From Streptomyces lavendulae subsp. lavendulae (GTDB taxonomy: Bacteria; Actinomycetota; Actinomycetes; Streptomycetales; Streptomycetaceae): a stretch of 64,000 nt of DNA. The notes under the pieces were generated by a model that worked only from the letters and a program-made list of their open reading frames with translations, ran no database searches and had not been told where the DNA came from. How positions within the stretch are numbered: the first letter of the stretch is position 1; each line of letters begins with the position of its first letter. The stretch spans positions 3,720,001 to 3,784,000 of the forward strand of contig NZ_CP024985.1 in NCBI RefSeq assembly GCF_002803845.1, in the 5' to 3' direction. This document shows, piece after piece, positions 24,677-33,724 of this stretch. The translations under genes and the position numbers were made by a program.

Positions 24677-24688
24677 GGGGTTATCCCC
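24677..24688. promoter_or_regulatory. GGGGTTATCCCC motif between nuoA2 and the first sensor kinase
   Basis: Near-palindrome in the divergent promoter region, followed 60 bases after its start by CAGGCTG. The same pair with the same 60-base spacing precedes the second kinase (26457 and 26517). Candidate operator for the response regulator of this locus. Confidence 0.55.
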
Positions 24689-24749
24689 CGTTCACTGCCG
24701 CCGGGCCGCCCCATGGCATGACGCGGACGGAATTGGCAGGCTGTCCGGC

Positions 24750-25922
24750 ATGACCGCGAACGATCAAGCTCCGTCCCCTCCTCCCGTGCGTCCCGCCTTC
24801 GACGCGGTCACGTGGAAGGAGATCGCTCATCTGCTGAGCAATCTGCCGGTGACGTTGATCGGTTTTGTTTACACGGCGTTCATGGTCGCCACGACCGGCG
24901 GTCTGTCCGTGACCGCGATCGGACTGCCCCTGCTCGTTTGCGGCCTTTACGGGGCCCGGCTGCTCGGGAAGTTCGAACGGATGCGCGCGCGGGCGCTGCT
25001 GGGGGTGCGGGTGGCCGAGCCGACCCCGCTGCCGGGGCCGCGGCGCGCGGGCGGGTTCTTCGCCTGGCTGTGGGCGGGGATGAAGGACCCGGTGGGCTGG
25101 CGGACCGTGCTGTACGAGTTGGTCCGGCTGCCGTGGGGGGTGCTGACCTTCACGGTAACGCTGACGGGGCTGTTCGTGCTGTGGCCGGTCCTGCCGTACC
25201 TGGTCCGCGGCATGGCCAATGTGGACCGGGTGATGGTACGGGGCCTGCTGTCGCCCTCGGACGAGCTGGAGCGGCGCATCGCGGAGCTGGAGTCGGACCG
25301 GGTGGTGGTCGTGGACACGGCGGCGGCGGACCTGCGGCGGATCGAACGGGACCTGCACGACGGGGCGCAGGCGCGGCTCGTGGCCCTCGCGATGGGGCTG
25401 GGTCTGGCGAAGGAGAAGCTGCTGGAGGACCCGGAGGGGGCGGCGGCGATGGTCGACGAGGCTCACGGGGAGGTGAAGCTGGCCCTCCAGGAGCTGCGGG
25501 ACCTGGCCCGCGGGATCCACCCGGCGGTGCTGACCGACCGGGGGCTCGACGCGGCCCTGTCCTCGGTGGCCTCGCGCTGCCTGGTGCCGGTGAAGGTGTC
25601 GGTGGACCTGCCGGCCCGGCCGGCGGAGGCGATCGAGGGGATCGCGTACTTCACGGTCTCCGAGCTGCTGCAGAACGTCAGCAAGCACGCGGGGGCGCGG
25701 GGCGCGAGCGTCGAGGTGTGGCGGGCGGGGCCGCGGCTGCTGATCCGGGTCTCGGACGACGGGCGGGGCGGGGCGCGGATGTCCGGCGGCACGGGTACGG
25801 GCATGGCCGGCCTCGCGGAACGGCTGCGGGCGGTGGACGGGGTGTTCACGGTGGACTCCCCCGAAGGGGAGGGCACGGTGGTCTCGGCGGAGCTGCCGTG
25901 GCGGGAACGGGGGCTCGCGTAG
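24750..25922 (+). CDS. NarL-type sensor histidine kinase, copy 1
   Basis: 390 residues from ATG 24750. A membrane sensor domain of the PF13796 type covers residues 20-160 (about four helices: VTLIGFVYTAFMVATTG, LSVTAIGLPLLVCGLYG, GVLTFTVTLTGLFVLWPVL), then a HisKA_3 dimerisation domain with phosphoacceptor His203 in ERDLHDGAQARLVALAMGLG, and a HATPase domain with ELLQNVSKHAGA (N box) and VSDDGRGG (G1). Its catalytic half is almost identical to the next kinase. It probably phosphorylates the regulator at 28336. The signal is unknown. It is divergent from nuoA2. Confidence 0.93.
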   Translation: MTANDQAPSPPPVRPAFDAVTWKEIAHLLSNLPVTLIGFVYTAFMVATTGGLSVTAIGLPLLVCGLYGARLLGKFERMRARALLGVRVAEPTPLPGPRRAGGFFAWLWAGMKDPVGWRTVLYELVRLPWGVLTFTVTLTGLFVLWPVLPYLVRGMANVDRVMVRGLLSPSDELERRIAELESDRVVVVDTAAADLRRIERDLHDGAQARLVALAMGLGLAKEKLLEDPEGAAAMVDEAHGEVKLALQELRDLARGIHPAVLTDRGLDAALSSVASRCLVPVKVSVDLPARPAEAIEGIAYFTVSELLQNVSKHAGARGASVEVWRAGPRLLIRVSDDGRGGARMSGGTGTGMAGLAERLRAVDGVFTVDSPEGEGTVVSAELPWRERGLA

Positions 25923-26460
25923 GCAGCGCAGCTGCCGGGCCGGAACGGGGCTCGCGCGGACGAGCGGGACCGGCCGCGATCCGGGCACCGAGCGGGGCCT
26001 CCGCCCGAGAGGGCGGGGGCCCGTCGGCACGTACGGGGCCGCGTGGCCGCGGCCGGGAGCCGGAGCCGGGGGCCGGAGCCGGGACCGGGGACCGGAGCCG
26101 GGACCGGGGACCGGGGGCCAGAGCCCAGGGCCCGTGCCGGAGGCCGGGGGCTGGGGGCTGGGGCGGAGGCCAGGGACTGGGGCGGAGGCCAGGGGCTGGG
26201 GCCCAGAACTGGGCGAGCCGGGACCGGGACCGGGGACCGGAGCCCAAAGCCAGAGCCGGGGGGCCGGAGCCGGGACCGGGGGCCAGAGCCCAGGGCCCGT
26301 GCCGGAGGCCCGGAGCTGGGCCGGTGGCCGGGGGCTGGGCCCGGCGCATGGGCCGGGGCTGGGAGTCGGCGGAGGTCCAGGGGGCGGGGGCCGGAGTCCG
26401 GGGACCCGGTGGGTGGGAGCGGGGCCCGGGGGCCCGGGGGCCGGGGCGGGTGGGGTGGGG
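25923..26460. repeat. G/C-rich degenerate repeat array between the two kinases
   Basis: No gene is seen in the 639 bases between the kinases. A hairpin (GGGGCCTCCGCCC-GAGA-GGGCGGGGGCCC, 25994-26022) probably ends the first kinase transcript. From 26042 the strand is built from GGACCGGAGCCGG- and GGCCAGGG-like units; a longer block, CCAGAGCCCAGGGCCCGTGC, occurs at about 26108 and again at about 26283. Strong purine/G skew on the plus strand. Confidence 0.75.
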
Positions 26461-26468
26461 TTAACCCC
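26457..26468. promoter_or_regulatory. GGGGTTAACCCC palindrome upstream of the second sensor kinase
   Basis: Perfect 12-base palindrome about 94 bases before the second kinase start; CAGGCTG follows at the same 60-base offset as in front of the first kinase. The promoter region therefore seems to have been duplicated with the gene. Confidence 0.6.
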
Positions 26469-26561
26469 CGGGTGGAGAGGCCGATCCGCCGCATGGTTCG
26501 GAATAGGGCCGGACGGCAGGCTGGGAGCCGACAAGGACACGAGGAAGGGCGGGGCGGGATC

Positions 26562-27875
26562 ATGGGCAACGGCATGGGCGGCATCGACGGCCCCGGCGGC
26601 GGGCTCGCCGCCGTGCTGCGGGCGCCGGTGGCGGCGCGGACCTGGCGGGAGTTCGGGTACCTGCTGATCGGGCTGCCGCTGAGCACCCTGTACTTCTGCG
26701 TCGCCCTGACGGGCGTGGCCCTCGGCACCGGGCTGCTCGTCACCTTCGTCGGGGTGCCGGTCCTGGCCGGTGTCCTCCTGGTGTGCCGCGGCTTCGGCCG
26801 GATCGAGCGAGGCCGCGTACGGTCGCTGCTACGCATGCCGGTCGCCGAACCGGCGCCGGTCCGGGCCGGCAAGAGCGGGCCCCTCGCCGCCATGGGGGCG
26901 CTGCTCAAGAGCGGGAGCGCCTGGCGCCACGTCCTGTACTCGGTGGTGCACTTCCCGTGGGCGGTGTTCGCCTTCTGCCTCGCGCTGACGCTGTGGGCCT
27001 ACGGGTGGAGCGCCCTGCTGTACCCGCTGTGGTTCTGGGTCTTCCCCGCCTTCACCGATCAGCCCGGCCTGCAGCTCGTCCAGAACGGCGAGTACACCTT
27101 CTACCTCGACTCGCCCGTGGCCATCGCGGCCACCTGCCTGGCCGGGCTCCTGATCACCCTCGCCACGCCCTGGGTGATCCGCGCGCTGACCGGCGTCGAC
27201 CGGCTCCTGGTCGGCGGGCTGCTGGGCCGTACCCGCCTGGACGACCGGGTCCGGGAGCTGGAGTCCGACCGCGGGGTGGTCGTGGACACGGCGGCGGCGG
27301 ACCTGCGGCGCATCGAACGGGACCTGCACGACGGGGCGCAGGCCCGCCTGGTGGCCCTCGCGATGGACCTGGGGCTGGCGAAGGAGAAGCTGACGGAGGA
27401 CCCGGCGGGGGCCGCGCGGATGGTGGACGCGGCCCACGGCGAGGTCAAGGTCGCCCTCCAGGAGCTGCGGGACCTGGCGCGCGGGATCCACCCGGCGGTG
27501 CTGACCGACCGGGGGCTCGACGCGGCCCTGTCCTCGGTGGCCTCGCGGTGCGCGGTGCCGGTGAAGGTGTCGGTGGACCTGCCGGCCCGGCCGGTGGCGG
27601 CGATCGAGGGGATCGCGTACTTCACGGTCTCCGAGCTGCTGCAGAACGTCAGCAAGCACGCGGGGGCGCGGGGCGCGAGCGTCGATGTGTGGAAGTCCGG
27701 GGGTCGGCTGCTGATCCAGGTCGTGGACGACGGGCGCGGCGGGGCGGATCCGCGGGGCGGGACGGGGCTGGCGGGGCTCTCCGAGCGGTTGGACGCGGTG
27801 GACGGGGTGCTCGTGGTGGACTCCGAGGCGGGGCGGGGGACCACGGTGACGGCGGAGCTTCCCTGGAGGGCCTGA
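26562..27875 (+). CDS. NarL-type sensor histidine kinase, copy 2
   Basis: 437 residues from ATG 26562. Same plan as copy 1: N-terminal membrane sensor domain (REFGYLLIGLPLSTLYFCVALTG and following helices, residues 25-225), then HisKA_3 with His256 in ERDLHDGAQARLVALAMDLG, and HATPase with ELLQNVSKHAGA and VVDDGRGG. The sensor half differs from copy 1 and has an extra segment between helices (FTDQPGLQLVQNGEYTFY), probably exposed outside. The catalytic half is nearly the same in both protein and DNA, so recent duplication or gene conversion is likely. It lies upstream of the regulator gene, separated by a very strong hairpin. Confidence 0.93.
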   Translation: MGNGMGGIDGPGGGLAAVLRAPVAARTWREFGYLLIGLPLSTLYFCVALTGVALGTGLLVTFVGVPVLAGVLLVCRGFGRIERGRVRSLLRMPVAEPAPVRAGKSGPLAAMGALLKSGSAWRHVLYSVVHFPWAVFAFCLALTLWAYGWSALLYPLWFWVFPAFTDQPGLQLVQNGEYTFYLDSPVAIAATCLAGLLITLATPWVIRALTGVDRLLVGGLLGRTRLDDRVRELESDRGVVVDTAAADLRRIERDLHDGAQARLVALAMDLGLAKEKLTEDPAGAARMVDAAHGEVKVALQELRDLARGIHPAVLTDRGLDAALSSVASRCAVPVKVSVDLPARPVAAIEGIAYFTVSELLQNVSKHAGARGASVDVWKSGGRLLIQVVDDGRGGADPRGGTGLAGLSERLDAVDGVLVVDSEAGRGTTVTAELPWRA

Positions 27876-27920
27876 CCGTTGCCCTGGCCGGGCCGGTACG
27901 GGGTTTCCCGGGGGGCCTGA

Positions 27921-27976
27921 CCGCGCAGCGGCCCGGGGCCCGGGGGCTGGCCCCCGGGCCCCGGGCCGCTGCGCGG
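27921..27976. terminator. Perfect 26-bp-arm hairpin after the second kinase
   Basis: Left arm 27921-27946 (begins CCGCGCAGCGGCCCGGGG), loop CTGG, exact complementary right arm 27951-27976. It starts 45 bases after the kinase stop. Probable terminator, which would place the response regulator under its own promoter. Confidence 0.85.
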
Positions 27977-28039
27977 GGCTGGTCCCCTGCCCGTCCTTCG
28001 CCCGTTCCCCCTCAGGCGCCGGGGAGGCCGGCGGAGCGG

Positions 28040-28115
28040 TGCGGGCCGTCTCCCGGGGGCTCCGCCCCGGAGCCCCGCGCCTCAAACGTCGGCGAGGCTG
28101 GATCTTGCCCCGGCA
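28040..28115. repeat. Streptomyces-type dispersed intergenic element
   Basis: Text of the kind GGGGGCTCCGCCCCGGAGCC followed by CCGCGCCTCAAACGTCGGCG and AGGCTGGA, which I recall as common in streptomycete intergenic regions. The remaining gap from 27876 to 28335 has no gene; the regulator's promoter must lie in it. Confidence 0.5.
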
Positions 28116-28335
28116 CCGCCGGACTTTCACCCCGGCGCCCCCCGCCGGATTTCGCCACTGCGGCTGGAATTGATCGACCCGGCTTGATTCGACCCGATTT
28201 CGTTCGTCCCGCACGCACTTGTTGACCAAGACCACCCTTTACCGGGCCTTTGGGCTGGGATGCTTGGCTCGGCCAGGGAAACCCGGCTGCCAGGAACGGT
28301 CGTGGATTGACGAGTGGACGCGGGAGCTGCTGAAC

Positions 28336-29007
28336 GTGGACGACAGGGTGCGGGTGGTCATCGCCGAGGATTCAGTGCTGCTCCGTGAGGGCCTGACCCG
28401 GCTGCTGACCGACCGGGGGCATGACGTCGTGGCCGGCGTCGGGGACGCGGAAGCCCTGATCAAGACGGTGGCGGACCTCGCGGCCGAGAACGCGTTGCCG
28501 GACGTGGTGGTGGCCGACGTACGGATGCCGCCGACCCACACCGACGAGGGCGTACGGGCCGCCGTGCGCCTGCGCCGGGAGCATCCCGGGATCGGGGTGC
28601 TCGTGCTGTCGCAGTACGTGGAGGAGCAGTACGCCACCGAACTGCTGGCCGGTTCCAGCACCGGGGTGGGGTATCTGCTCAAGGACCGCGTGGCCGACGT
28701 CCGGGAGTTCCTCGACGCCGTCGTCCGGGTGGCCCGGGGCGGTACGGCCCTGGATCCCGAGGTCGTGGCGCAGTTGCTCGGCCGCAGCCGCAAGCAGGAC
28801 GTCCTGGCCGGCCTGACCCCGCGCGAGCGGGAGGTGCTGGGCCTGATGGCGGAAGGACGCACCAATTCCGCCGTGGCCAAGCAGCTCGTGGTCAGCGACG
28901 GGGCGGTCGAGAAGCACGTCAGCAATATCTTCATGAAGCTCGGCCTGTCCCCGAGTGACGGGGATCACCGGCGCGTTCTGGCGGTCCTCACCTATCTGAG
29001 GTCCTGA
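28336..29007 (+). CDS. NarL/FixJ-family response regulator
   Basis: 223 residues from GTG 28336, chosen because GGGAG lies about nine bases upstream and the receiver domain starts at once (MDDRVRVVIAEDSVLLREGL); a longer in-frame extension from 28219 has no support. Receiver domain residues 5-125 with acidic pocket Glu11/Asp12 and phosphoacceptor Asp61 (VVVADVRMP), then a LuxR-type helix-turn-helix from about 157 (LTPREREVLGLMAEGRTNSA, VEKHVSNIFMKLGL). It is the only regulator next to two sensor kinases, so it is probably phosphorylated by both. Confidence 0.94.
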   Translation: MDDRVRVVIAEDSVLLREGLTRLLTDRGHDVVAGVGDAEALIKTVADLAAENALPDVVVADVRMPPTHTDEGVRAAVRLRREHPGIGVLVLSQYVEEQYATELLAGSSTGVGYLLKDRVADVREFLDAVVRVARGGTALDPEVVAQLLGRSRKQDVLAGLTPREREVLGLMAEGRTNSAVAKQLVVSDGAVEKHVSNIFMKLGLSPSDGDHRRVLAVLTYLRS

Positions 29008-29012
29008 TCGAC

Positions 29013-29114
29013 TGACACTCTGTCAGGCAGAGCACACCGGCACAGGTCGGGGGATTCGGAACATTCGTTTGGAGCACGACGTCTGTCGGACAGACCGGCC
29101 CCGAAGGGCCGGTC
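29013..29114. promoter_or_regulatory. Cluster of inverted repeats upstream of korA
   Basis: Three perfect symmetrical elements in the 198-base gap: TGACA-CTC-TGTCA (29013-29025), GTCTGTC-G-GACAGAC (29081-29095) and a hairpin GACCGGCCC-CGAA-GGGCCGGTC (29093-29114). The last may be the terminator of the regulator gene; the other two look like operators. Confidence 0.55.
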
Positions 29115-29205
29115 CAGAATGCGGGCGCCCAGAGGCCGAAAATCCTCACGGACGTAGGGTTGGCCTTGGGAACGAACGCCCGCGCCTCGAAGGAGGTCCA
29201 GTTCA

Positions 29206-31147
29206 GTGACCAGCCAGGTCAGTAGCCCGGCCGAGCAGGCCGACGGGGCCGGTGGGTCCATCGGAGAGCAGCGCAGCGAGAATGCGCCCGATGGAGCCGG
29301 CAAGGAAATCCGTCGTGTGGACCGTGTGATCATCCGTTTTGCGGGTGATTCGGGTGACGGTATGCAGTTGACGGGTGACCGTTTCACGTCGGAGACGGCG
29401 TCGTTCGGTAATGATCTTTCGACGTTGCCGAATTTCCCGGCGGAGATCCGGGCGCCTGCCGGGACCCTGCCGGGTGTGTCGTCGTTCCAGCTGCATTTCG
29501 CGGATCACGACATCCTGACGCCGGGGGACGCGCCGAACGTTCTGGTGGCGATGAATCCGGCGGCGCTGAAGGCGAACATCGCCGATGTGCCGCGGGGTGC
29601 GGAGATCATCGTGAACACGGACGAGTTCACGAAGCGGCCGATGGCGAAGGTGGGGTACGCGACGTCCCCGCTGGAGGACGGTTCGCTGGACGCCTACCGG
29701 GTGCACGGGGTGCCGCTGACCACGCTGACGGTGGAGGCGCTGAAGGACTTCGGTCTGTCGCGCAAGGAGGCCGAGCGCAGCAAGAACATGTTCGCGCTGG
29801 GTCTGCTGTCGTGGATGTACCACCGGCCGACGGAGAACACGGAGAAGTTCCTGCGGCAGAAGTTCGCGAAGAAGCCGGACATCGCCGAGGCGAACATCGT
29901 GGCGTTCCGGGCGGGCTGGAACTTCGGGGAGACCACGGAGGACTTCGCGGTCTCCTATGAGGTGGCTCCGGCGACGAAGGCGTTCCCGGCGGGTGTGTAC
30001 CGCAACATCTCGGGGAACCTGGCGCTGTCGTACGGGCTGATCGCGGCGGCGCGGCAGGCGGATCTGCCGCTGTACCTGGGTTCGTACCCGATCACGCCGG
30101 CCTCGGACATCCTGCACGAGCTGTCCAAGCACAAGAACTTCGGGGTGCGGACCTTCCAGGCCGAGGACGAGATCGCGGGGATCGGTGCGGCGCTGGGGGC
30201 GGCGTTCGGCGGGGCGCTGGGGGTGACGACGACCTCCGGGCCGGGTGTGGCGCTGAAGTCGGAGACGATCGGGCTGGCGGTGTCGCTGGAGCTGCCGCTG
30301 CTGATCGTGGACATCCAGCGCGGCGGGCCCTCGACGGGGCTGCCGACCAAGACCGAGCAGGCCGACCTGCTCCAGGCGATGTACGGGCGCAACGGTGAAG
30401 CCCCGGTCCCGATCGTGGCCCCCCGCACCGCCGCCGACTGCTTCGACGCCGCCATCGACGCCGCCCGGATCGCGCTCACCTACCGCACCCCCGTCTTCCT
30501 GCTCTCCGACGGCTACCTCGCCAACGGCTCCGAGCCCTGGCGGATCCCGGACGTGGCCGACCTGCCCGATCTGCGGACCCGGTTCGCGACCGCCCCCAAC
30601 CACACGCTGGCCGACGGCACCGAGGTGTTCTGGCCCTACAAGCGGGACCCGCAGACGCTGGCCCGGCCGTGGGCGGTCCCGGGGACGCCGGGGCTGGAAC
30701 ACCGGATCGGCGGGATCGAGAAGCAGGACGGCACCGGGAACATCTCCTACGACCCGGCCAACCACGACCACATGGTCCGCACCCGCCAGGCCAAGATCGA
30801 CGGCATCGCCGTCCCCGACCTGGAGGTCGACGACCCCACCGGCACCGCCCGCACCCTGGTCCTGGGATGGGGCTCCACCTACGGCCCCATCACCGCCGCC
30901 GTCCGCCGGCTCCGCGCCCAGGGGACGGCCATCGCGCAGGCCCACCTGCGCCACCTCAACCCCTTCCCGGGGAATCTCGAAGAGGTCCTGAAGCGTTACG
31001 ACAAGGTAGTGGTGCCCGAGATGAACCTCGGACAGCTGGCCACCCTGATCCGGGCGAGGTACTTGGTCGACGCCCAGTCGTACAACCAGGTCAACGGAAT
31101 GCCCTTCAAGGCGGAGCAGCTCGCGACGGTTCTCAAGGAGGCCATCA

Positions 31148-31155
<8 letters not shown>
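29206..31155 (+). CDS. korA: 2-oxoacid:ferredoxin oxidoreductase alpha subunit (KorA type)
   Basis: 649 residues from GTG 29206 with a strong AAGGAGGT site. The gamma domain is fused at the N-terminus (VIIRFAGDSGDGMQLTGDRF, about residues 45-230), followed by the pyrimidine-binding domain with YPITPASDILHELSKH (Tyr294) and TTSGPGVALKSE, and a C-terminal domain (PEMNLGQLATLIRARYLVD). Together with KorB it would oxidise 2-oxoglutarate (or another 2-oxoacid) and CoA to acyl-CoA and CO2, reducing ferredoxin; this two-subunit, oxygen-tolerant form is known in mycobacteria. It overlaps korB by eight bases. Codon choice shifts near 30400 from G/T-ending to C-ending codons. Substrate is inferred. Confidence 0.93.
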
Positions 31156-32218
<1,063 letters not shown>

Positions 32219-32247
32219 CCGGCAGCCGCCGTGGTCCTGTGAAGACG

Positions 32248-32280
32248 GAAGCCCGGATCCCGCTACGGGGTCCGGGCTTC
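32248..32280 (+). terminator. korB terminator overlapping the 3' end of the HxlR gene
   Basis: GAAGCCCGGATCCCG-CTA-CGGGGTCCGGGCTTC, one mismatch. The right half encodes the last codons (EARTP, stop) of the convergent HxlR gene. Confidence 0.8.
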
Positions 32281-32625
32281 GTCGTAGGCGACGCGGGCCC
32301 GCTCCACCTCGCCGGTGCGCCGCTCGGTCCAGCGGGCCAGCGCCCACACCTGCTCGGCGGCCTCCCGGCCCAGTTCCGTCAGGGAGTAGTCCACGTGCGG
32401 CGGGATCACCGGGCGGGCGTGGCGCAGGACGAACCCGTCGCGTTCCAGGGTCTGGAGGGTCTGGGCCAGCATCTTCTCGCTGACCCCGCCGACCTCGCGG
32501 CGCAGCTCGCTGAACCGGTACGAGCGCTCGAAGAGGGCGGCGAGCACCAGGACGCCCCAGCGGCTGGTGACGTGTTCCAGGATCCCGCGCGAGGGACACA
32601 TGGGGGCTTTCACACTTACTTCCAT
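32263..32625 (-). CDS. HxlR-family transcriptional regulator
   Basis: 120 residues. A winged helix-turn-helix of the HxlR type fills the protein: CPSRGILEHVTSRWGVLVLAAL, RFSELRREVGGVSEKMLAQTLQTLERDGFV, RHARPVIPPHVDYSLTELGRE. The conserved N-terminal Cys9 is present and could sense oxidants or electrophiles as in related regulators. It is divergent from a QorB-like reductase gene; the same pairing is known for ytfH and ytfG (qorB) in E. coli, so it probably controls that gene and itself through the inverted repeat at 32629. Start ATG 32625 lies against that site. Confidence 0.93.
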   Translation of the reverse strand: MEVSVKAPMCPSRGILEHVTSRWGVLVLAALFERSYRFSELRREVGGVSEKMLAQTLQTLERDGFVLRHARPVIPPHVDYSLTELGREAAEQVWALARWTERRTGEVERARVAYDEARTP

Positions 32626-32628
32626 ACC

Positions 32629-32653
32629 AGTACCTTACTTTGAAGTGGGTACT
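32629..32653. promoter_or_regulatory. Putative HxlR operator
   Basis: Inverted repeat AGTACC-N13-GGTACT with an inner ACTT/AAGT pair in the divergent promoter region, directly before the HxlR start. Confidence 0.6.
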
Positions 32654-32735
32654 TACGGATAGTTAGCGCTTTCCATAGGCTGGTGTAATCCCCGCAGGAG
32701 AACACCAGAGACACCCGCACAGGAGCGTGAGCGTC

Positions 32736-33593
32736 ATGAGCATCGTCGTCACCGGAGCCACCGGATCCCTCGGCCGCCTCGTCGTCGAGGAGCTGCTGGC
32801 CAAGGTCCCCGCCGACCGGCTGGCCGTCGTCGTGCGCAACGAGGAGAAGGCCGCCGACCTGGCCGCGCGCGGCATCGAGGTCCGGGTCGCGGACTACGAC
32901 GACCCCGCGAGCCTGGCCGGCGCCTTCCGGGCCGGCGACCGCGTGCTGCTGATCTCCGGCAGCGAGGTCGGCCGCCGGGTCCCGCAGCACACGGCCGTCA
33001 TCAAGGCGGCGGAGGCCGCCGGGGTGGCCCAGCTGGCCTACACCGGGATCCTCGGCGGGCCGGAGGCGGACTTCGAGCTGGCGGCCGAGCACAAGGTCAC
33101 CGAACAGGCGATCCTCGACTCCGGCCTCCCCTACACCTTCCTGCGCAACGGCTGGTACCACGAGAACTACACCGCGCAGCTGGCCTCGGTCCTGGAGCAC
33201 GGGGCGGTGCTCGGCAGCGCGGGCGAGGGCCGGATCGCCTCGGCGGCCCGTGCCGACTACGCGGCGGCCGCCGCCGCGGTGCTGACCGGCGAGGGCCACC
33301 TGAACCAGGTCTACGAGCTCTCCGGAGACACCGCCTGGAGCCTGGCCGAGTACGCCGCCGAGGTGGCGCGGCAGTCCGGGCGCGAGGTCGCGTACGCCGC
33401 CCTTCCGGCGGACGCGCACCTGAGGGCGCTGACCGGGGCCGGGGTGCCCGAGGGCTTCGCGGCGATCCTGGTCGACGTGGACGCGGCGATCTCGCGCGGC
33501 CGCCTCGCCGGCACCAGCGGCGACCTGGCCCGCCTGATCGGCCGCCCGACGACCCCGGTCGCCCACGCCATCGGCGCCGCCCTGGCCGGCTGA
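32736..33593 (+). CDS. NmrA/QorB-like NAD(P)-binding oxidoreductase
   Basis: 285 residues from ATG 32736 (AGGAG ten bases upstream). Begins with the dinucleotide motif IVVTGATGSLGRLVVEELL, then VVVRNEEKAADLAARGIEVR and a substrate region YTFLRNGWYHENYTAQLA, which is characteristic of the QorB (YtfG) and NmrA branch of atypical SDRs. QorB reduces quinones with NADPH. Divergent pairing with an HxlR regulator supports a role in quinone or electrophile detoxification. Cytoplasmic, full length. Confidence 0.9.
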   Translation: MSIVVTGATGSLGRLVVEELLAKVPADRLAVVVRNEEKAADLAARGIEVRVADYDDPASLAGAFRAGDRVLLISGSEVGRRVPQHTAVIKAAEAAGVAQLAYTGILGGPEADFELAAEHKVTEQAILDSGLPYTFLRNGWYHENYTAQLASVLEHGAVLGSAGEGRIASAARADYAAAAAAVLTGEGHLNQVYELSGDTAWSLAEYAAEVARQSGREVAYAALPADAHLRALTGAGVPEGFAAILVDVDAAISRGRLAGTSGDLARLIGRPTTPVAHAIGAALAG

Positions 33594-33724
33594 CCGGACG
33601 GCGGGAGGCGGAAAGCGACAGCCGGGTGTCATGAGTATCTCGCCGTAACGGGCATGACATCGGCTCCTCGCGGCGCTACGGTCGTGAGGTTGTGAGATTG
33701 GCCGGAAGTCGCACTGGAGGGCCC

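Noticed and set aside
28219..28335. N-terminal extension of the response regulator from an upstream ATG
   Set aside because: The extension has no ribosome binding site and no receiver-domain similarity; GTG 28336 has a good site and starts the domain directly.
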